A DNA stretch of 64,000 nt from Azophilus sp965221465 (GTDB taxonomy: Bacteria > Pseudomonadota > Gammaproteobacteria > Pseudomonadales > Azotimanducaceae): assembly GCA_965221465.1 (NCBI GenBank), contig OZ244892.1, positions 3,596,001-3,660,000 of the forward strand, read 5' to 3'. The translations under genes and the position numbers were made by a program. Shown here piece after piece: positions 1-9,010 of the stretch (the stretch's first letter is position 1; the number at the start of each line of letters is the position of its first letter). Under the pieces are notes generated by a model. The model saw nothing but the letters and a program-made list of their open reading frames with translations. It made no database searches and had not been told where the DNA came from.

Positions 1-495
1 CCAGGCCCTCAACGCCGCGTTTCTTTGCCGCACCGCCGACAGGTAATCCTTGAGCGCAGCCAGGTAGCCTGGTTTCACGTGAAACATTCCCCAGTCGACG
101 CACTGTCGACGTTCTCCGGGGGCGCCAAATATCAACTGGCTTACCTCCGGCAGGATCAGGTGCACCGGAAGAAGTGCTGCAGCGGCCGAGAGGCGCCGCG
201 CTTCCTTGCGATCCACATGCAACTCGGTTCTGCCAGAACGATCCCTCGACAGCCCCAGAGACCGTCCATCCTCCAGCTCGGCCCTTACCAGTAGACTGGG
301 CGCGTCATGCTGAATGATCGGTGCTATTCGGCGTCCGCGAAAGGAACGCCCCCTGGCCAGCAGATGCACCGCTTCGAGCACCGTGGTCTTGCCGGCACCG
401 TTGGCACCGAAAAAATAGTTGAATCGGCTATTCAGGCTGAGGGCGACCGAAGTCAGGATGCGGAAATTCGAGACCTCGAGGTCGCGGATGATCAC
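1..495 (-). CDS. recF: RecF, DNA repair/replication ATPase (N-terminal part; cut by window edge)
   Basis: RecF is an SMC-like ATPase that helps load RecA at gaps. About 165 residues are visible. They start VIIRDLEVSNFRIL, contain the P-loop GANGAGKTT near residues 32-40, and end near the family motif LKDYLSAVRQRNAALRAW. The C-terminal half lies outside the window. The start is uncertain: GTG at 495 sits just after a palindromic repeat and has no clear Shine-Dalgarno sequence, while an in-frame TTG further upstream sits only 2 bases after AGGAGG. It is third in the usual dnaA-dnaN-recF order. A parS site lies inside the coding sequence. Confidence 0.93.
   Translation of the reverse strand, partial: MIIRDLEVSNFRILTSVALSLNSRFNYFFGANGAGKTTVLEAVHLLARGRSFRGRRIAPIIQHDAPSLLVRAELEDGRSLGLSRDRSGRTELHVDRKEARRLSAAAALLPVHLILPEVSQLIFGAPGERRQCVDWGMFHVKPGYLAALKDYLSAVRQRNAALRAW
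71..86. promoter_or_regulatory. parS: parS centromere site (ParB-binding)
   Basis: GGTTTCACGTGAAACA contains the perfect 14-base palindrome GTTTCACGTGAAAC. It differs from the general bacterial parS consensus TGTTTCACGTGAAACA only at the first base. It lies within recF, about 12 kb from parA-parB, where origin-proximal parS sites are expected. Confidence 0.9.
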
Positions 496-513
496 GGAGG
501 ACAGCGTCTGGTG

Positions 514-601
514 CGCATCCGTCTCCAACCTCCTGCTGCGGACGCCATTGCACTCGCGTCAGCGCGTTTTGCTGCAGCGACGAAAGTTGGTGACGGATGC
601 G
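514..601. repeat. Dispersed palindromic repeat, copy 1
   Basis: The ends CGCATCCGTCTCCAAC and GTTGGTGACGGATGCG are inverted repeats matching at 15 of 16 positions, so a transcript could fold into a long imperfect hairpin. The element lies in the dnaN-recF gap, directly before the recF start. Related copies are at 5131, 9011, 44990 and 59330. Confidence 0.75.
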
Positions 602-692
602 GGCTAAAGAAGGGATGCCCGGGCCGGTGTTGACGCAATTGAATGCCTGGCGAATGTCTGGAAATTGGCTGGCGTCGCGAATGCGTGGTTCT

Positions 693-1799
693 TCACAGCC
701 GCATCGGCATCACGACAAAACTGGCCAGATCGTCGTCGGCAGCCTCGATGAGCGCGCTGTTGTTGCTGTCCGACACCCCGAGGCTCATGTTTTCGGACGG
801 AAGCACGTTCAGCACATCGTTCAGATAGCCGATGTTGTAGCCAACCTCCATGGGCTCGCCGTCGTAGCTTACCGCGACGATCTCTTCGGCCTCTTCCTGT
901 TCCGGATTGTTGGCGCGGACGGTCAACTGATCTCCATCCACCTGCAATCGCACGCCCCGATACTTCTCGTTGCTTAGTATCGCAGCCCGTTGCAGGGCAA
1001 GCCGCAAGGTATCGCGATCGCCGACGATGGTTCTCGATACGTCTGAGGGTATGACCTTCTGGTAGTCCGGAAATTTCCCGTCGATCAGCCGGCACGTCAG
1101 GCTGTAGCCGCCTCGGCTGACCGTCAAATGGTTCTCGCTGACGGACAGCCGCACTTCCTCGCTCCCCTCGTCGAGCAGCCGCGCAATCTCCAGAACGCCC
1201 TTGCGCGGCACGATCACCTGCATCCGCTCCACCCCGGAGACACCGGATTCCAGCGTGCAAATCGCCAACCTGTGGCCGTCTGTCGCGACCGTGCGGAGGT
1301 GCTCTTCGGTCACCTCGAGCAGCATGCCGTTCAGGTAATAGCGCACGTCCTGCTGCGCCATCGAGAAACCGACCTTGTCGACCAGCCGGCGCATGTCGTC
1401 GCTACCGAGTTCGACCCGGACCTCTTCGCTGCTGCTCTCGACCTTGGGAAAGTCTGACGGCGGCAGCACCGCCAGGGAAAAGCGACTGCGGCCCGACTTG
1501 ACCAATGCACGTTCTTCGCGCACATCGACCGAAACGACCGCATCCTCGGGCAGCGCGCGCCAGATATCCGCGAGCTTTCGAGCCGGTATCGTTGCTTCCC
1601 CTTCCTGTTCGACCGTTGCCGAATCGACACCAACGACCAGGCTCACCTCGAGGTCGGTTGCGGTGATGGTCAATTGCCCGTCTCTCGACGCCTGAACATG
1701 AAGATTGACCAGTATGGGCAATGTCTGGCGACGCTCGACCACACCGGTGGCCAACAGCAACGGGCGCAACAACAGATCGCGATCAGCACTGAATTTCAT
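693..1799 (-). CDS. dnaN: DNA polymerase III beta sliding clamp
   Basis: The clamp dimer encircles DNA and tethers the replicative polymerase. The 368 residues match the usual length (366 in E. coli). The start MKFSADRDLLLRPLLLATGV and the end SFVVMPMRL are typical, the latter being the conserved hydrophobic C-terminus. The ATG start at 1799 follows the dnaA stop by about 207 bp. The gap to recF is about 200 bp and holds a palindromic repeat that could weaken readthrough into recF. Confidence 0.97.
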   Translation of the reverse strand: MKFSADRDLLLRPLLLATGVVERRQTLPILVNLHVQASRDGQLTITATDLEVSLVVGVDSATVEQEGEATIPARKLADIWRALPEDAVVSVDVREERALVKSGRSRFSLAVLPPSDFPKVESSSEEVRVELGSDDMRRLVDKVGFSMAQQDVRYYLNGMLLEVTEEHLRTVATDGHRLAICTLESGVSGVERMQVIVPRKGVLEIARLLDEGSEEVRLSVSENHLTVSRGGYSLTCRLIDGKFPDYQKVIPSDVSRTIVGDRDTLRLALQRAAILSNEKYRGVRLQVDGDQLTVRANNPEQEEAEEIVAVSYDGEPMEVGYNIGYLNDVLNVLPSENMSLGVSDSNNSALIEAADDDLASFVVMPMRL

Positions 1800-2006
1800 G
1801 GCCGTAGTTTACCGTCTTGTAAACGATAGCGGGCGACTACCAAAAAAGCGAACGAAATCAATAGCTTACACCTTGGACCAGAGGCGATTCGACCCGACTT
1901 GCGTTCCGAGTTCTGCCTCTTTGCCCGCTGATCGGCGGGCCTGCCTGTCGAGCAACCCGGGAATTGGCCGGTATGGAACAGTCTCGCCGGGCCGATGCTC
2001 CCCCGA

Positions 2007-3362
2007 TCAGTTCGACAACAGGCGGCTGAGATTCCGATGGTCTTCCTCGAGTTCCGCCCCGCCGTCCTCCATCAGTTGCCTGATTCTCCGGCACGCGTGC
2101 AGAACCGTTGTGTGGTCTCTACCGCCGAACGCTTCGCCGATTTCCGGCAACGAATGGCTCGTCAACTCCTTGGCCAGGAACATGGCCATCTGTCGGGGCC
2201 GCGCAATGTTGCGGTTGCGTCGCTTCGACAGTATCTCGGAATTCTTGATCTTGTAGTACTCGGCGACCGTGCGCTGGATGTTGTCAATGCTGATCTGGCG
2301 ATCCTGAATCGCGAACAGGTCCCGCAGGGCGCGCTTGACCTGATCGATGGTGATCGTGTTGCCGGTAAACCGGGCATTGGCGGTCACCCGGCGGAGCGCC
2401 CCTTCGAGTTCGCGGACATTGGAGCGGATGCGTTCGGCTATGAAGAACGCAACGGCCGGGTCGAGGTGTATGCGTTCGGCTTCCGCCTTTTTCATGAGGA
2501 TCGCAACGCGGGTTTCGAGTTCGGGCGGTTCCACCTCGACCGTGAGCCCCCAGACAAAACGCGACTTCAGCCGTTCCTCGAGCCCGTCTATCTCGCTCGG
2601 ATAGCGATCGCAGGTGAACACCATCTGGTGGCCACGTTCCAGCAAGCCATTGAAAAGATGAAAGAATTCTTCCTGAGAGCGCAGCTTGTTGGCAAAAAAC
2701 TGGATGTCGTCGATCAACAGCGCGTCGGCCGAGCGATAAAACTCGCCGAACTTTCTCATGGTGCCTTCGCGCAGCGCATCGACCATGTCCTGTACGAAAC
2801 CCTGGGAGTGGACATAGACCACGTGGGCGCCGGGCGACGAGCATTTGATGTGATTGCCGACGGCCTGCATCAGGTGGGTCTTGCCGAGACCGACGCCGCC
2901 GTAGAGCAACAACGGGTTATACGATTGGCCGGATTGATCGGCGACCTGCAGGGCGGCCGCCTTCGCGAGCTCGTTCGACTTGCCCTCCACGAACGTGTCG
3001 AACGTGAAACCCTTGTTGAGCACCTGCTTGCCGGCCCGGGTTTTCTCCAGGCGGCGGACTTTCTTCTTCTTCTTGCCAGTGCCATCCGCGCGCAACGGCT
3101 CCCTGGGCACGAGGGCGATGTCGCCGATCTCGACCTCGGCGGCCACCGGCCTGCCCGGCTCTTCCTCCTGATTCAGCAGTTCGTTGATGCGCCCGAGAAA
3201 AGCGACCTTGACCTGGTCTCTGACATAGCGGTTGGGCGCGAGAAGTTCGAGCCGATTGTCATTTCTTCGAGCCTGCAATGGTTTGATGCATGTGTCGAAC
3301 TGCTGGCTTGAAAGCTCCCCCTGCAATTGATCGACACATCGCTGCCACACCGTCCTTCCCAC
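2007..3362 (-). CDS. dnaA: Chromosomal replication initiator DnaA
   Basis: DnaA binds DnaA boxes and opens the origin. In its 451 residues, domain I is near 1-85, followed by a short basic linker (GKKKKKVRR near 96-104) and the AAA+ core with Walker A GGVGLGKT at about 155-162 and Walker B LLIDDIQFF. Domain IV carries the DnaA signature GGRDHTTVLHACRRI near the C-terminus. The start is GTG (MGRTVWQRCVDQL). The linker domain II is short compared with E. coli (467 aa in total). The gene is divergent from rpmH across the probable oriC. Confidence 0.97.
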   Translation of the reverse strand: MGRTVWQRCVDQLQGELSSQQFDTCIKPLQARRNDNRLELLAPNRYVRDQVKVAFLGRINELLNQEEEPGRPVAAEVEIGDIALVPREPLRADGTGKKKKKVRRLEKTRAGKQVLNKGFTFDTFVEGKSNELAKAAALQVADQSGQSYNPLLLYGGVGLGKTHLMQAVGNHIKCSSPGAHVVYVHSQGFVQDMVDALREGTMRKFGEFYRSADALLIDDIQFFANKLRSQEEFFHLFNGLLERGHQMVFTCDRYPSEIDGLEERLKSRFVWGLTVEVEPPELETRVAILMKKAEAERIHLDPAVAFFIAERIRSNVRELEGALRRVTANARFTGNTITIDQVKRALRDLFAIQDRQISIDNIQRTVAEYYKIKNSEILSKRRNRNIARPRQMAMFLAKELTSHSLPEIGEAFGGRDHTTVLHACRRIRQLMEDGGAELEEDHRNLSRLLSN

Positions 3363-4011
3363 GTACGTTGCTCCCGACTGGCTGATTGATGTTTGAAGGG
3401 ATAGAGGGGCATTCTACTCACCGTCAAACTGGCTTGGAAACAACGCGTCGAACAAATCCCCCTCGGAACAGGTAATGCCAATAAATTCATACGGTTAACG
3501 AGAGGTCGAAGAGACCTTGCCCGCGGCGAATTCGCCTCGGGATGTGGGCAATTCTCTGAACTAGCTGTGGATAACTTTTTCTTTTTGTTTCAAATTCAGG
3601 ACATTAACGCAATACACCCCTTTTTGCGCCGGCCAAACCGGTGCGACACGGCATCTTGCACCCCCGAACGAGGCGCCCGATTGCGCCGGACGTTCACCCG
3701 GAAATCGCAGGCTTGCCGTGCGGTGACCGGATGCGGCTTGCAGCACCTGTCAATCTTCTGGATTTCCTGTGGACATCCTTCGGGATCCCGGTCATCCCCA
3801 GGAAATGCATCGGCAATGCCCCCGCTTGTCAACAGGAACATACATCACGCAAAGCCATGGCATGGTTGACCCAATCCGCTTTATGCACAGTTTTTCGCCT
3901 TGCCAACGAGCAACAACAAATTTGTAACATTCATATTGTTCTTGTCGTATCTCCGGTGGATAGTGGCAATTTGCCGCCAATGCTGTGCGACATTGCCGCG
4001 TTTGCCTCGCG
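3363..4011. other. oriC: Probable replication origin (oriC) between dnaA and rpmH
   Basis: This non-coding gap lies between divergent dnaA and rpmH, a common oriC position. It contains a perfect DnaA box, TGTGGATAA at 3566-3574 (TTATCCACA on the other strand), and TTATGCACA at 3881-3889, which fits TTWTNCACA. A weaker box, TGTGGACAT, is at 3768-3776. An AT-rich pyrimidine tract at about 3570-3610, beside the best box, could be the unwinding element. I see no gene here. Confidence 0.7.
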
Positions 4012-4040
4012 TTGACACTCAGGAATGCCCTCAATAGAAT
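4012..4040 (+). promoter_or_regulatory. sigma70 promoter of rpmH-rnpA
   Basis: A perfect -35 TTGACA (4012-4017) and a -10 TAGAAT (4035-4040) are separated by 17 bases. This is a strong promoter, about 30 bases before the rpmH start. Confidence 0.8.
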
Positions 4041-4071
4041 CGCGCACCCTTCATCAGCCCGCCGGTGCGCC

Positions 4072-4206
4072 GTGAAAAGAACCTTCCAGCCCAGCAACCT
4101 GAAACGGAAGCGCCGACACGGTTTCCGGGCACGAATGTCGACCCGCGCCGGCCGCAAGACGATCAACGCCCGCCGCGCCAAGGGCCGCAAGCGATTGACG
4201 GTCTAG
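4072..4206 (+). CDS. rpmH: 50S ribosomal protein L34
   Basis: This is a 44-residue basic protein of the large ribosomal subunit that starts MKRTFQPSNLKRKRRHGFRA and ends RKRLTV, identical in layout to the family. The start is GTG at 4072. It is driven by the TTGACA-17-TAGAAT promoter just upstream. The gap to rnpA, about 200 bp, is longer than in most relatives, where the two genes nearly touch. Confidence 0.96.
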   Translation: MKRTFQPSNLKRKRRHGFRARMSTRAGRKTINARRAKGRKRLTV

Positions 4207-4409
4207 TCTCCTGCAGCAGCGGTCCGTAGTCGTTCCCGAAACGGTGCGCGTGGCGGTGACCTGCAAACGATAAGGCATTGGGGCTCGATACGGCAGCGTT
4301 CGAATCCGGGCAGACCATTGCCGCGGGCTGCCAAGCGGCCGGTCGTTCCCTGATCGTATACGATGCGTTCCCGCCTCGTAGAACGAGGCCGCGAGGACTC
4401 GAGCAGCCG

Positions 4410-4772
4410 GTGGCAACCAACGGTTTTCCGAAACAATATCGCCTGAACCGACCTGGCGATTTCACCCGTGTGCTGCGAAATGCCCGCTACCGCAGAAACC
4501 GGGGGCCGTTACGAATCCTTGCCGTTGCGAATACAATGCCGGGTGCCCGGCTCGGTCTCATCGTCGGCAAACGGGCAGTGCGCCGGGCTTGCGACCGAAA
4601 TACCCTGAAGCGCGTTGCCCGTGAAGCCTTCAGGACCGCGCGGCCGCACTTGCCCGCAATGGACGTGGTGGTGCAATTGCGTGGTCCGGCGGGCCGCAAG
4701 GAACTCGGAACCTGGCTCGAAGAGGCCTTCAGCGCGATGGCGGAACACACAGACAAGAGGCACCGACCATGA
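4410..4772 (+). CDS. rnpA: Ribonuclease P protein component
   Basis: The RnpA subunit helps RNase P RNA cleave the 5' leader from tRNA precursors. With the GTG start at 4410 it has 120 residues. It carries the RnpA signature LGLIVGKRAVRRACDRNTLK followed by REAFR and DVVVQLR. The reading frame stays open upstream, but homology begins at FPKQYRLNRPGDF, so longer starts are unlikely. Its stop overlaps the yidD start as ATGA, which suggests translational coupling. Confidence 0.92.
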   Translation: MATNGFPKQYRLNRPGDFTRVLRNARYRRNRGPLRILAVANTMPGARLGLIVGKRAVRRACDRNTLKRVAREAFRTARPHLPAMDVVVQLRGPAGRKELGTWLEEAFSAMAEHTDKRHRP

Positions 4773-5122
4773 CGAAAGGTCGCTGGAAGTATCGATTTGC
4801 CGTCGCGGATTGCCCGGAGCCCAGCCAGGCGCTCTGCGTTCACCGCCGGGAATCCGTGTTCGAGCGCTGCCGGCCGCTGTCCGATCTCGCGAGCAAGGCC
4901 ATGACGGCGTTTTTGACGGGTGCGGTCAGGCTCTATCAATTGACGCTGCGACCGTACATCGGCGGACAGTGCCGGTTTCATCCGACCTGCTCCGATTACG
5001 CACTCGAGGTGCTGGAGAACCACGGCCCGCTCAGAGGCTCCTGGTGGGCCCTGAAACGGCTGCTGAAGTGCCACCCCTTTCATCCCGGCGGTTTCGACCA
5101 GCCCCCGCCGAGGAGAACCTAG
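4769..5122 (+). CDS. yidD: YidD membrane protein insertion efficiency factor
   Basis: YidD is a small peripheral inner-membrane protein linked to YidC-dependent insertion. The core LTLRPYIGGQCRFHPTCSDY and the CHPFHPGG motif are clear. Starting at the ATG that overlaps rnpA gives 117 residues, about 40 more than usual. ATG at 4901 (MTAFLTGAVRLYQL) would give a normal-length protein, so the N-terminal extension may not be translated. Confidence 0.88.
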   Translation: MTKGRWKYRFAVADCPEPSQALCVHRRESVFERCRPLSDLASKAMTAFLTGAVRLYQLTLRPYIGGQCRFHPTCSDYALEVLENHGPLRGSWWALKRLLKCHPFHPGGFDQPPPRRT

Positions 5123-5130
5123 CCCACATG

Positions 5131-5176
5131 TCACGCCAACTTCCTGATGCGGACGCCCATGCACTCGCGTAAGCGC
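5131..5176. repeat. Dispersed palindromic repeat, copy 2 (left half only)
   Basis: The run from CACGCCAACTTCCTGATGCG through GCACTCGCGTAAGCGC matches the left arm of the copies at 9011 and 59330. The right arm is absent, and a different repeat begins about 15 bases on. Confidence 0.65.
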
Positions 5177-5190
5177 AGCGGTGTTTTTGA

Positions 5191-5755
5191 TATGCGAGGG
5201 GAATCCCCTCGCGCTCCCCAGCTGAAGGCTCCTAATATGCGAGTTCCCAACCCGGCGCACCGGGACGACGACGCGCGAGGAACAACTGAAATACGCTGGG
5301 AGAGAGCAGGTGTGCGGTGCGTGTATCCGGCACCTTTTAGGCTCGTGCTTGCGCCCATCGTAGCGGTAAGCATGTCCGCCTGGCGTGCCATTCGGCGAGC
5401 CGTATGCACGTACCGTATACCTGCTCTCGGCGCCGGATCGAAGGCCATGTTTGCCACGCGAACGAATTCAATAAAATCAATAGCTTGGAAAAGTGTTCCA
5501 TGAAAGGGGAACCCCCTCGCGCTCCCCGGCTGAAGGCTCTTTATTTGCGAGGGGAATCCCCTCGCGCTCCCCGGCTGAAGGCTCCTAATATGCGAGTCCC
5601 GAACCCGGCGCGCCGGGACGAGGACGCGCAAGGAACACCCGACAACCGCAGGGAGAGAACCGATGTGCGGTGCGTGTGTACGGCTCGCCTAATGGCGCTG
5701 TTAAGGCTCGCCCTTGCGCCTATCGTAGCGGTAAGCCCCTCCGCCTGGGGCGGAA
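5191..5755. repeat. 207-bp direct repeat pair plus a 40-bp partial copy in the yidD-yidC gap
   Basis: Bases 5191-5397 and 5544-5754 are diverged direct copies. Both start with the palindrome GCGAGGGGAATCCCCTCGC and end near CGTAGCGGTAAGC. A third, partial copy at about 5503-5543 repeats only the first part (CCCTCGCGCTCCCCGGCTGA). No convincing gene lies in the 660-bp gap. The 8-bp palindrome arms could form a hairpin in RNA. Confidence 0.8.
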
Positions 5756-5785
5756 ACCCCTGGTCAACGACTTGATGGAGCGCTG

Positions 5786-7525
5786 ATGTCGATGTTTGCC
5801 CCGGAAGTGCAGCGCATCGTTCTGCTGATAGGCCTCGCGGCTGCGGGCTACCTGTTGATCCTCGCGTGGAACGAGGACTACATGCAACCGTCCGCACCGA
5901 CAGCGGCCGCAGGGGCGCCGGAACTGAGCGACGGGCCCGTGGCGCCGGATATCGTTCCGGAGGCGCTTGTCGGGGATGCGCCGGCAGACCCAAGGGCAGC
6001 GGATTCGGATATTCCGGATGCCTCGTTGATCGGCACGCGCTCGCCGCAGGACACCGGCAGGGCGGCCGCTTCCGAAACCGTGCCCGACCGGCTGGTGCGC
6101 GTATCCACACCCACCCAGGATGTCTGGATCGACCGGCTTGGCGGCGACGTGCTGCGGGTGCGGCTGCCGAAATACCCGGTGACGCTCGATCAACCGGACC
6201 GCCCGTACAGCCTGCTCGATGTGGGCAACGGCCGTGTGTACATGGCCCAAAGTGGGCTGATCGGGCCGGACGGCCTGGATTCCGGCACCGACCGGCCTCT
6301 TTTTCGCGCAGGCTCCGACCGCTACCAGGTAGAGGCCGGGGAATCCTTCGAGCTCGTACTCAGCGCGGAGCACCAGGGCGTCCCGGTGGAAAAGGTCTTC
6401 ACCTTCAACGGCGACGACTATCTGATCGATGTGGCCTACCGAATCCGGAACCCCCACGACAGGCCATATCAAGCGAGCCTGTTCGCGCAAATCAAGCGCG
6501 ACGGCAAGCGGCCGGAAGGCGGCGGCGGTTTCAGCATGGGGCCGCAGCCCTACGTCGGGGCGGCGCTGACCACCACCGACACCCGCTACGAGAAGCTCGA
6601 GTTCGAAGACCTCGACGAGGCCCCATTCCGCACGACCGAGCGCGGTGGGTGGATGGCGGTGCTGCAGCATTACTTTCTGAGCGCCTGGATCGCCAACGAG
6701 GCCGAGGAAAACACCTTTTACGGCCGCAAGCGTGCCGACGGCACCTATACGGTCGGCTTCACCGGCCCACTGCTCTCGGTAGCCCCCGGCGCCACGGGCG
6801 AATGGCATTCGCGCCTCTATGTCGGGCCGAAGGACCAGAAGCGGCTCGATCAGATTGCCGAGCACCTGAACCTGACTGTCGACTACGGTTTTCTGTGGTG
6901 GCTGGCGGTACCGCTGTTCTGGATTCTCGACTGGCTGCATGGCTTCGTTGCGAACTGGGGGCTGGCAATTGTCCTGCTGACGGTGCTGGTGAAACTGGTG
7001 CTGTATCCGCTGTCGTCGGCGAGCTACAAGTCCATGGCCAACATGCGCCGGGTTGCGCCGCAGATGAAACGAATCCAGGAGCGCTATGCAGGCGATCGGC
7101 AGAAGCTCTCCCAGGAAATGATGGGCCTTTACAAGAAGGAAGGCGTCAATCCCCTGGGGGGCTGCCTGCCGATGTTGTTGCCCATGCCGATCTTCATTGC
7201 GCTCTACTGGGTGCTCTTCGAGAGTGTGGAGTTGCGGCAGGCCCCGTTTCTGCTTTGGATTCAGGATCTGTCCGCGAAAGACCCGTTCTTCGTTCTGCCG
7301 TTGCTCATGGGCGGCACCATGTACCTGCAGCAGGCCATGTCACCTGCCATGGGCGACCCGATGACGGTGCGCATGATGAAGATGATGCCCATCGTCTTCA
7401 CGGTGCTGTTCCTGTGGTTCCCCGCGGGGCTCGTGCTTTACTGGCTGATCAACAGCGTCCTGTCGGTGGCGCAGCAGTGGTACGTCATGAATCGAGCCGA
7501 GGTTGCCGCCGCAGCCAAGGGTTGA
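5786..7525 (+). CDS. yidC: Membrane protein insertase YidC
   Basis: YidC inserts and folds inner-membrane proteins, alone or with SecYEG. In its 579 residues, an N-terminal membrane anchor (IVLLIGLAAAGYLLILAW) is followed by a large periplasmic beta domain and then the conserved C-terminal helical core from about 365 (FLWWLAVPLFWILDWLHG). The core includes LYPLSSASYKSMANM and the insertase segment GGCLPMLLPMPIFIALYWVL. The start is ATG at 5786. It is slightly longer than the E. coli protein (548 aa), mainly in the linker after the first helix. Confidence 0.97.
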   Translation: MSMFAPEVQRIVLLIGLAAAGYLLILAWNEDYMQPSAPTAAAGAPELSDGPVAPDIVPEALVGDAPADPRAADSDIPDASLIGTRSPQDTGRAAASETVPDRLVRVSTPTQDVWIDRLGGDVLRVRLPKYPVTLDQPDRPYSLLDVGNGRVYMAQSGLIGPDGLDSGTDRPLFRAGSDRYQVEAGESFELVLSAEHQGVPVEKVFTFNGDDYLIDVAYRIRNPHDRPYQASLFAQIKRDGKRPEGGGGFSMGPQPYVGAALTTTDTRYEKLEFEDLDEAPFRTTERGGWMAVLQHYFLSAWIANEAEENTFYGRKRADGTYTVGFTGPLLSVAPGATGEWHSRLYVGPKDQKRLDQIAEHLNLTVDYGFLWWLAVPLFWILDWLHGFVANWGLAIVLLTVLVKLVLYPLSSASYKSMANMRRVAPQMKRIQERYAGDRQKLSQEMMGLYKKEGVNPLGGCLPMLLPMPIFIALYWVLFESVELRQAPFLLWIQDLSAKDPFFVLPLLMGGTMYLQQAMSPAMGDPMTVRMMKMMPIVFTVLFLWFPAGLVLYWLINSVLSVAQQWYVMNRAEVAAAAKG

Positions 7526-7657
7526 CCGGGCGCTGCCACCGCCGGGCGAGCCGGCATTTGCCGCAAACGAACCCGATTCTTCCCGCGACCTGCCCAGGAT
7601 AAAGATGCGAACAGGACGACCGACGGGCACGCCGAGCGCCTGAGCCGAGAGGTTCCG

Positions 7658-8998
7658 ATGCCCGAAACGGGACTGGACACCATCGACACGATTGCAGCGG
7701 TTGCGACGCCGCCGGGCCAGGGCGGCATCGGTATCGTGCGTGTTTCGGGTCCCCTGGCGGCTCGCATCGGCGCCACCCTCACCGGCGGAGAACTGCCAAG
7801 GCGTCGACCCGCATTCCGGGGTTTCATCCGTGACGGCGAGCTGCTGGACAAGGGAATCGCCCTGTTTTTTCCGAACCCGGGCTCCTTCACCGGAGAGGAC
7901 GTGGTGGAGCTTCAGGGCCACGGCGGCCCGATGGTGCTGCAAATGGTGCTCGAAGCCGTGCTGGCGGCGGGGGCGCGGCTTGCGCGGCCGGGCGAGTTTA
8001 CCGAGCGCGCCTACGTCAACGGCAGGATCGACCTCGCCCAGGCGGAGGCGGTGGCAGACCTGATTGCCAGCGCTTCCACGGCTGCAGCGCGCGGTGCCCT
8101 TCGTTCTCTGGAAGGGGCTTTTTCCCAAGAAGTCAACGATCTGGACGCGCGGATCACCCGACTGCGGGTGTACGTCGAGGCGGCGATCGACTTTCCCGAA
8201 GAAGAAGTGGAGTTTCTGGAGAGCGGTCGCGTGGCAGAGCGCATCGATGCGATCTCGGAATCGCTGAGGGCGCTGCTCGATCGGGGCCGGCAAGGGGTGT
8301 TGATGAGCCAGGGGATCGGCATCGCCCTTGTCGGACCGCCGAATTCCGGCAAATCGAGCCTTCTGAACCGCCTGACCGGCGAAGAAACGGCGATTGTCAC
8401 CGACATTCCCGGAACCACCCGCGACCTGCTCAAGGTCGACCTGGTGATCGACAATCTGCCGGTTCGGCTGGTGGATACCGCCGGCTTGCGGCAGACGGAC
8501 GACCCGGTGGAAGTGGAGGGCGTGCGCCGCGCGAACCGGGAAGCCGACCGGGCCGACCTGGTGCTGCTGGTGAACGACTTGGCGAGCCCTGGTGACGAGG
8601 ATTTTGCAGCGGCCTGGCCGGATGCCCTGCCCGTCGACAACAAGATCGACCTGGTCGGGGCGGAGCCCGGCATCGATCGGTCGCAAACCCCAGCCCGGGT
8701 ACGAATCTCCTGCCTGACCGGGGCCGGAATGGACAGCCTCGAGGAGGCCATCAAGGAACGCGCCGGCTTCGCCGGGACGGAGTCTGCGTTCAGCGCCCGC
8801 CGCCGCCACCTGGTCGCCCTCGAGCAGGCAGGCGAGGCGTTGCAGGCATCCGGTCAGCGCCTCGAGGAGCGCGCCGCCGGCGAACTCGTTGCGGAGGAGC
8901 TTCGCCGGGCGCACCTGGCGCTTGGTGAAATCACCGGTCAGACTGCTCCGGACGAGTTGCTCGGCGAGATCTTCAGCACGTTCTGCATCGGCAAGTGA
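7658..8998 (+). CDS. mnmE: tRNA modification GTPase MnmE
   Basis: With MnmG, MnmE makes the cmnm5 modification of U34 in some tRNAs. Its 446 residues have an N-terminal tetrahydrofolate-binding domain (TIAAVATPPGQGGIGIVRVS), a G domain with GPPNSGKS, the G2 loop IPGTTRD, DTAG, and an NKID motif, and the invariant C-terminus FCIGK whose Cys is needed for catalysis. Its partner mnmG follows after a repeat-filled 440-bp gap. The start is ATG at 7658. Confidence 0.97.
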   Translation: MPETGLDTIDTIAAVATPPGQGGIGIVRVSGPLAARIGATLTGGELPRRRPAFRGFIRDGELLDKGIALFFPNPGSFTGEDVVELQGHGGPMVLQMVLEAVLAAGARLARPGEFTERAYVNGRIDLAQAEAVADLIASASTAAARGALRSLEGAFSQEVNDLDARITRLRVYVEAAIDFPEEEVEFLESGRVAERIDAISESLRALLDRGRQGVLMSQGIGIALVGPPNSGKSSLLNRLTGEETAIVTDIPGTTRDLLKVDLVIDNLPVRLVDTAGLRQTDDPVEVEGVRRANREADRADLVLLVNDLASPGDEDFAAAWPDALPVDNKIDLVGAEPGIDRSQTPARVRISCLTGAGMDSLEEAIKERAGFAGTESAFSARRRHLVALEQAGEALQASGQRLEERAAGELVAEELRRAHLALGEITGQTAPDELLGEIFSTFCIGK

Positions 8999-9010
8999 GT
9001 GGCCTCAAAC

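Noticed and set aside
1995..3311. A 438-codon plus-strand frame over dnaA
   Set aside because: Antisense shadow of dnaA, which has every family motif.
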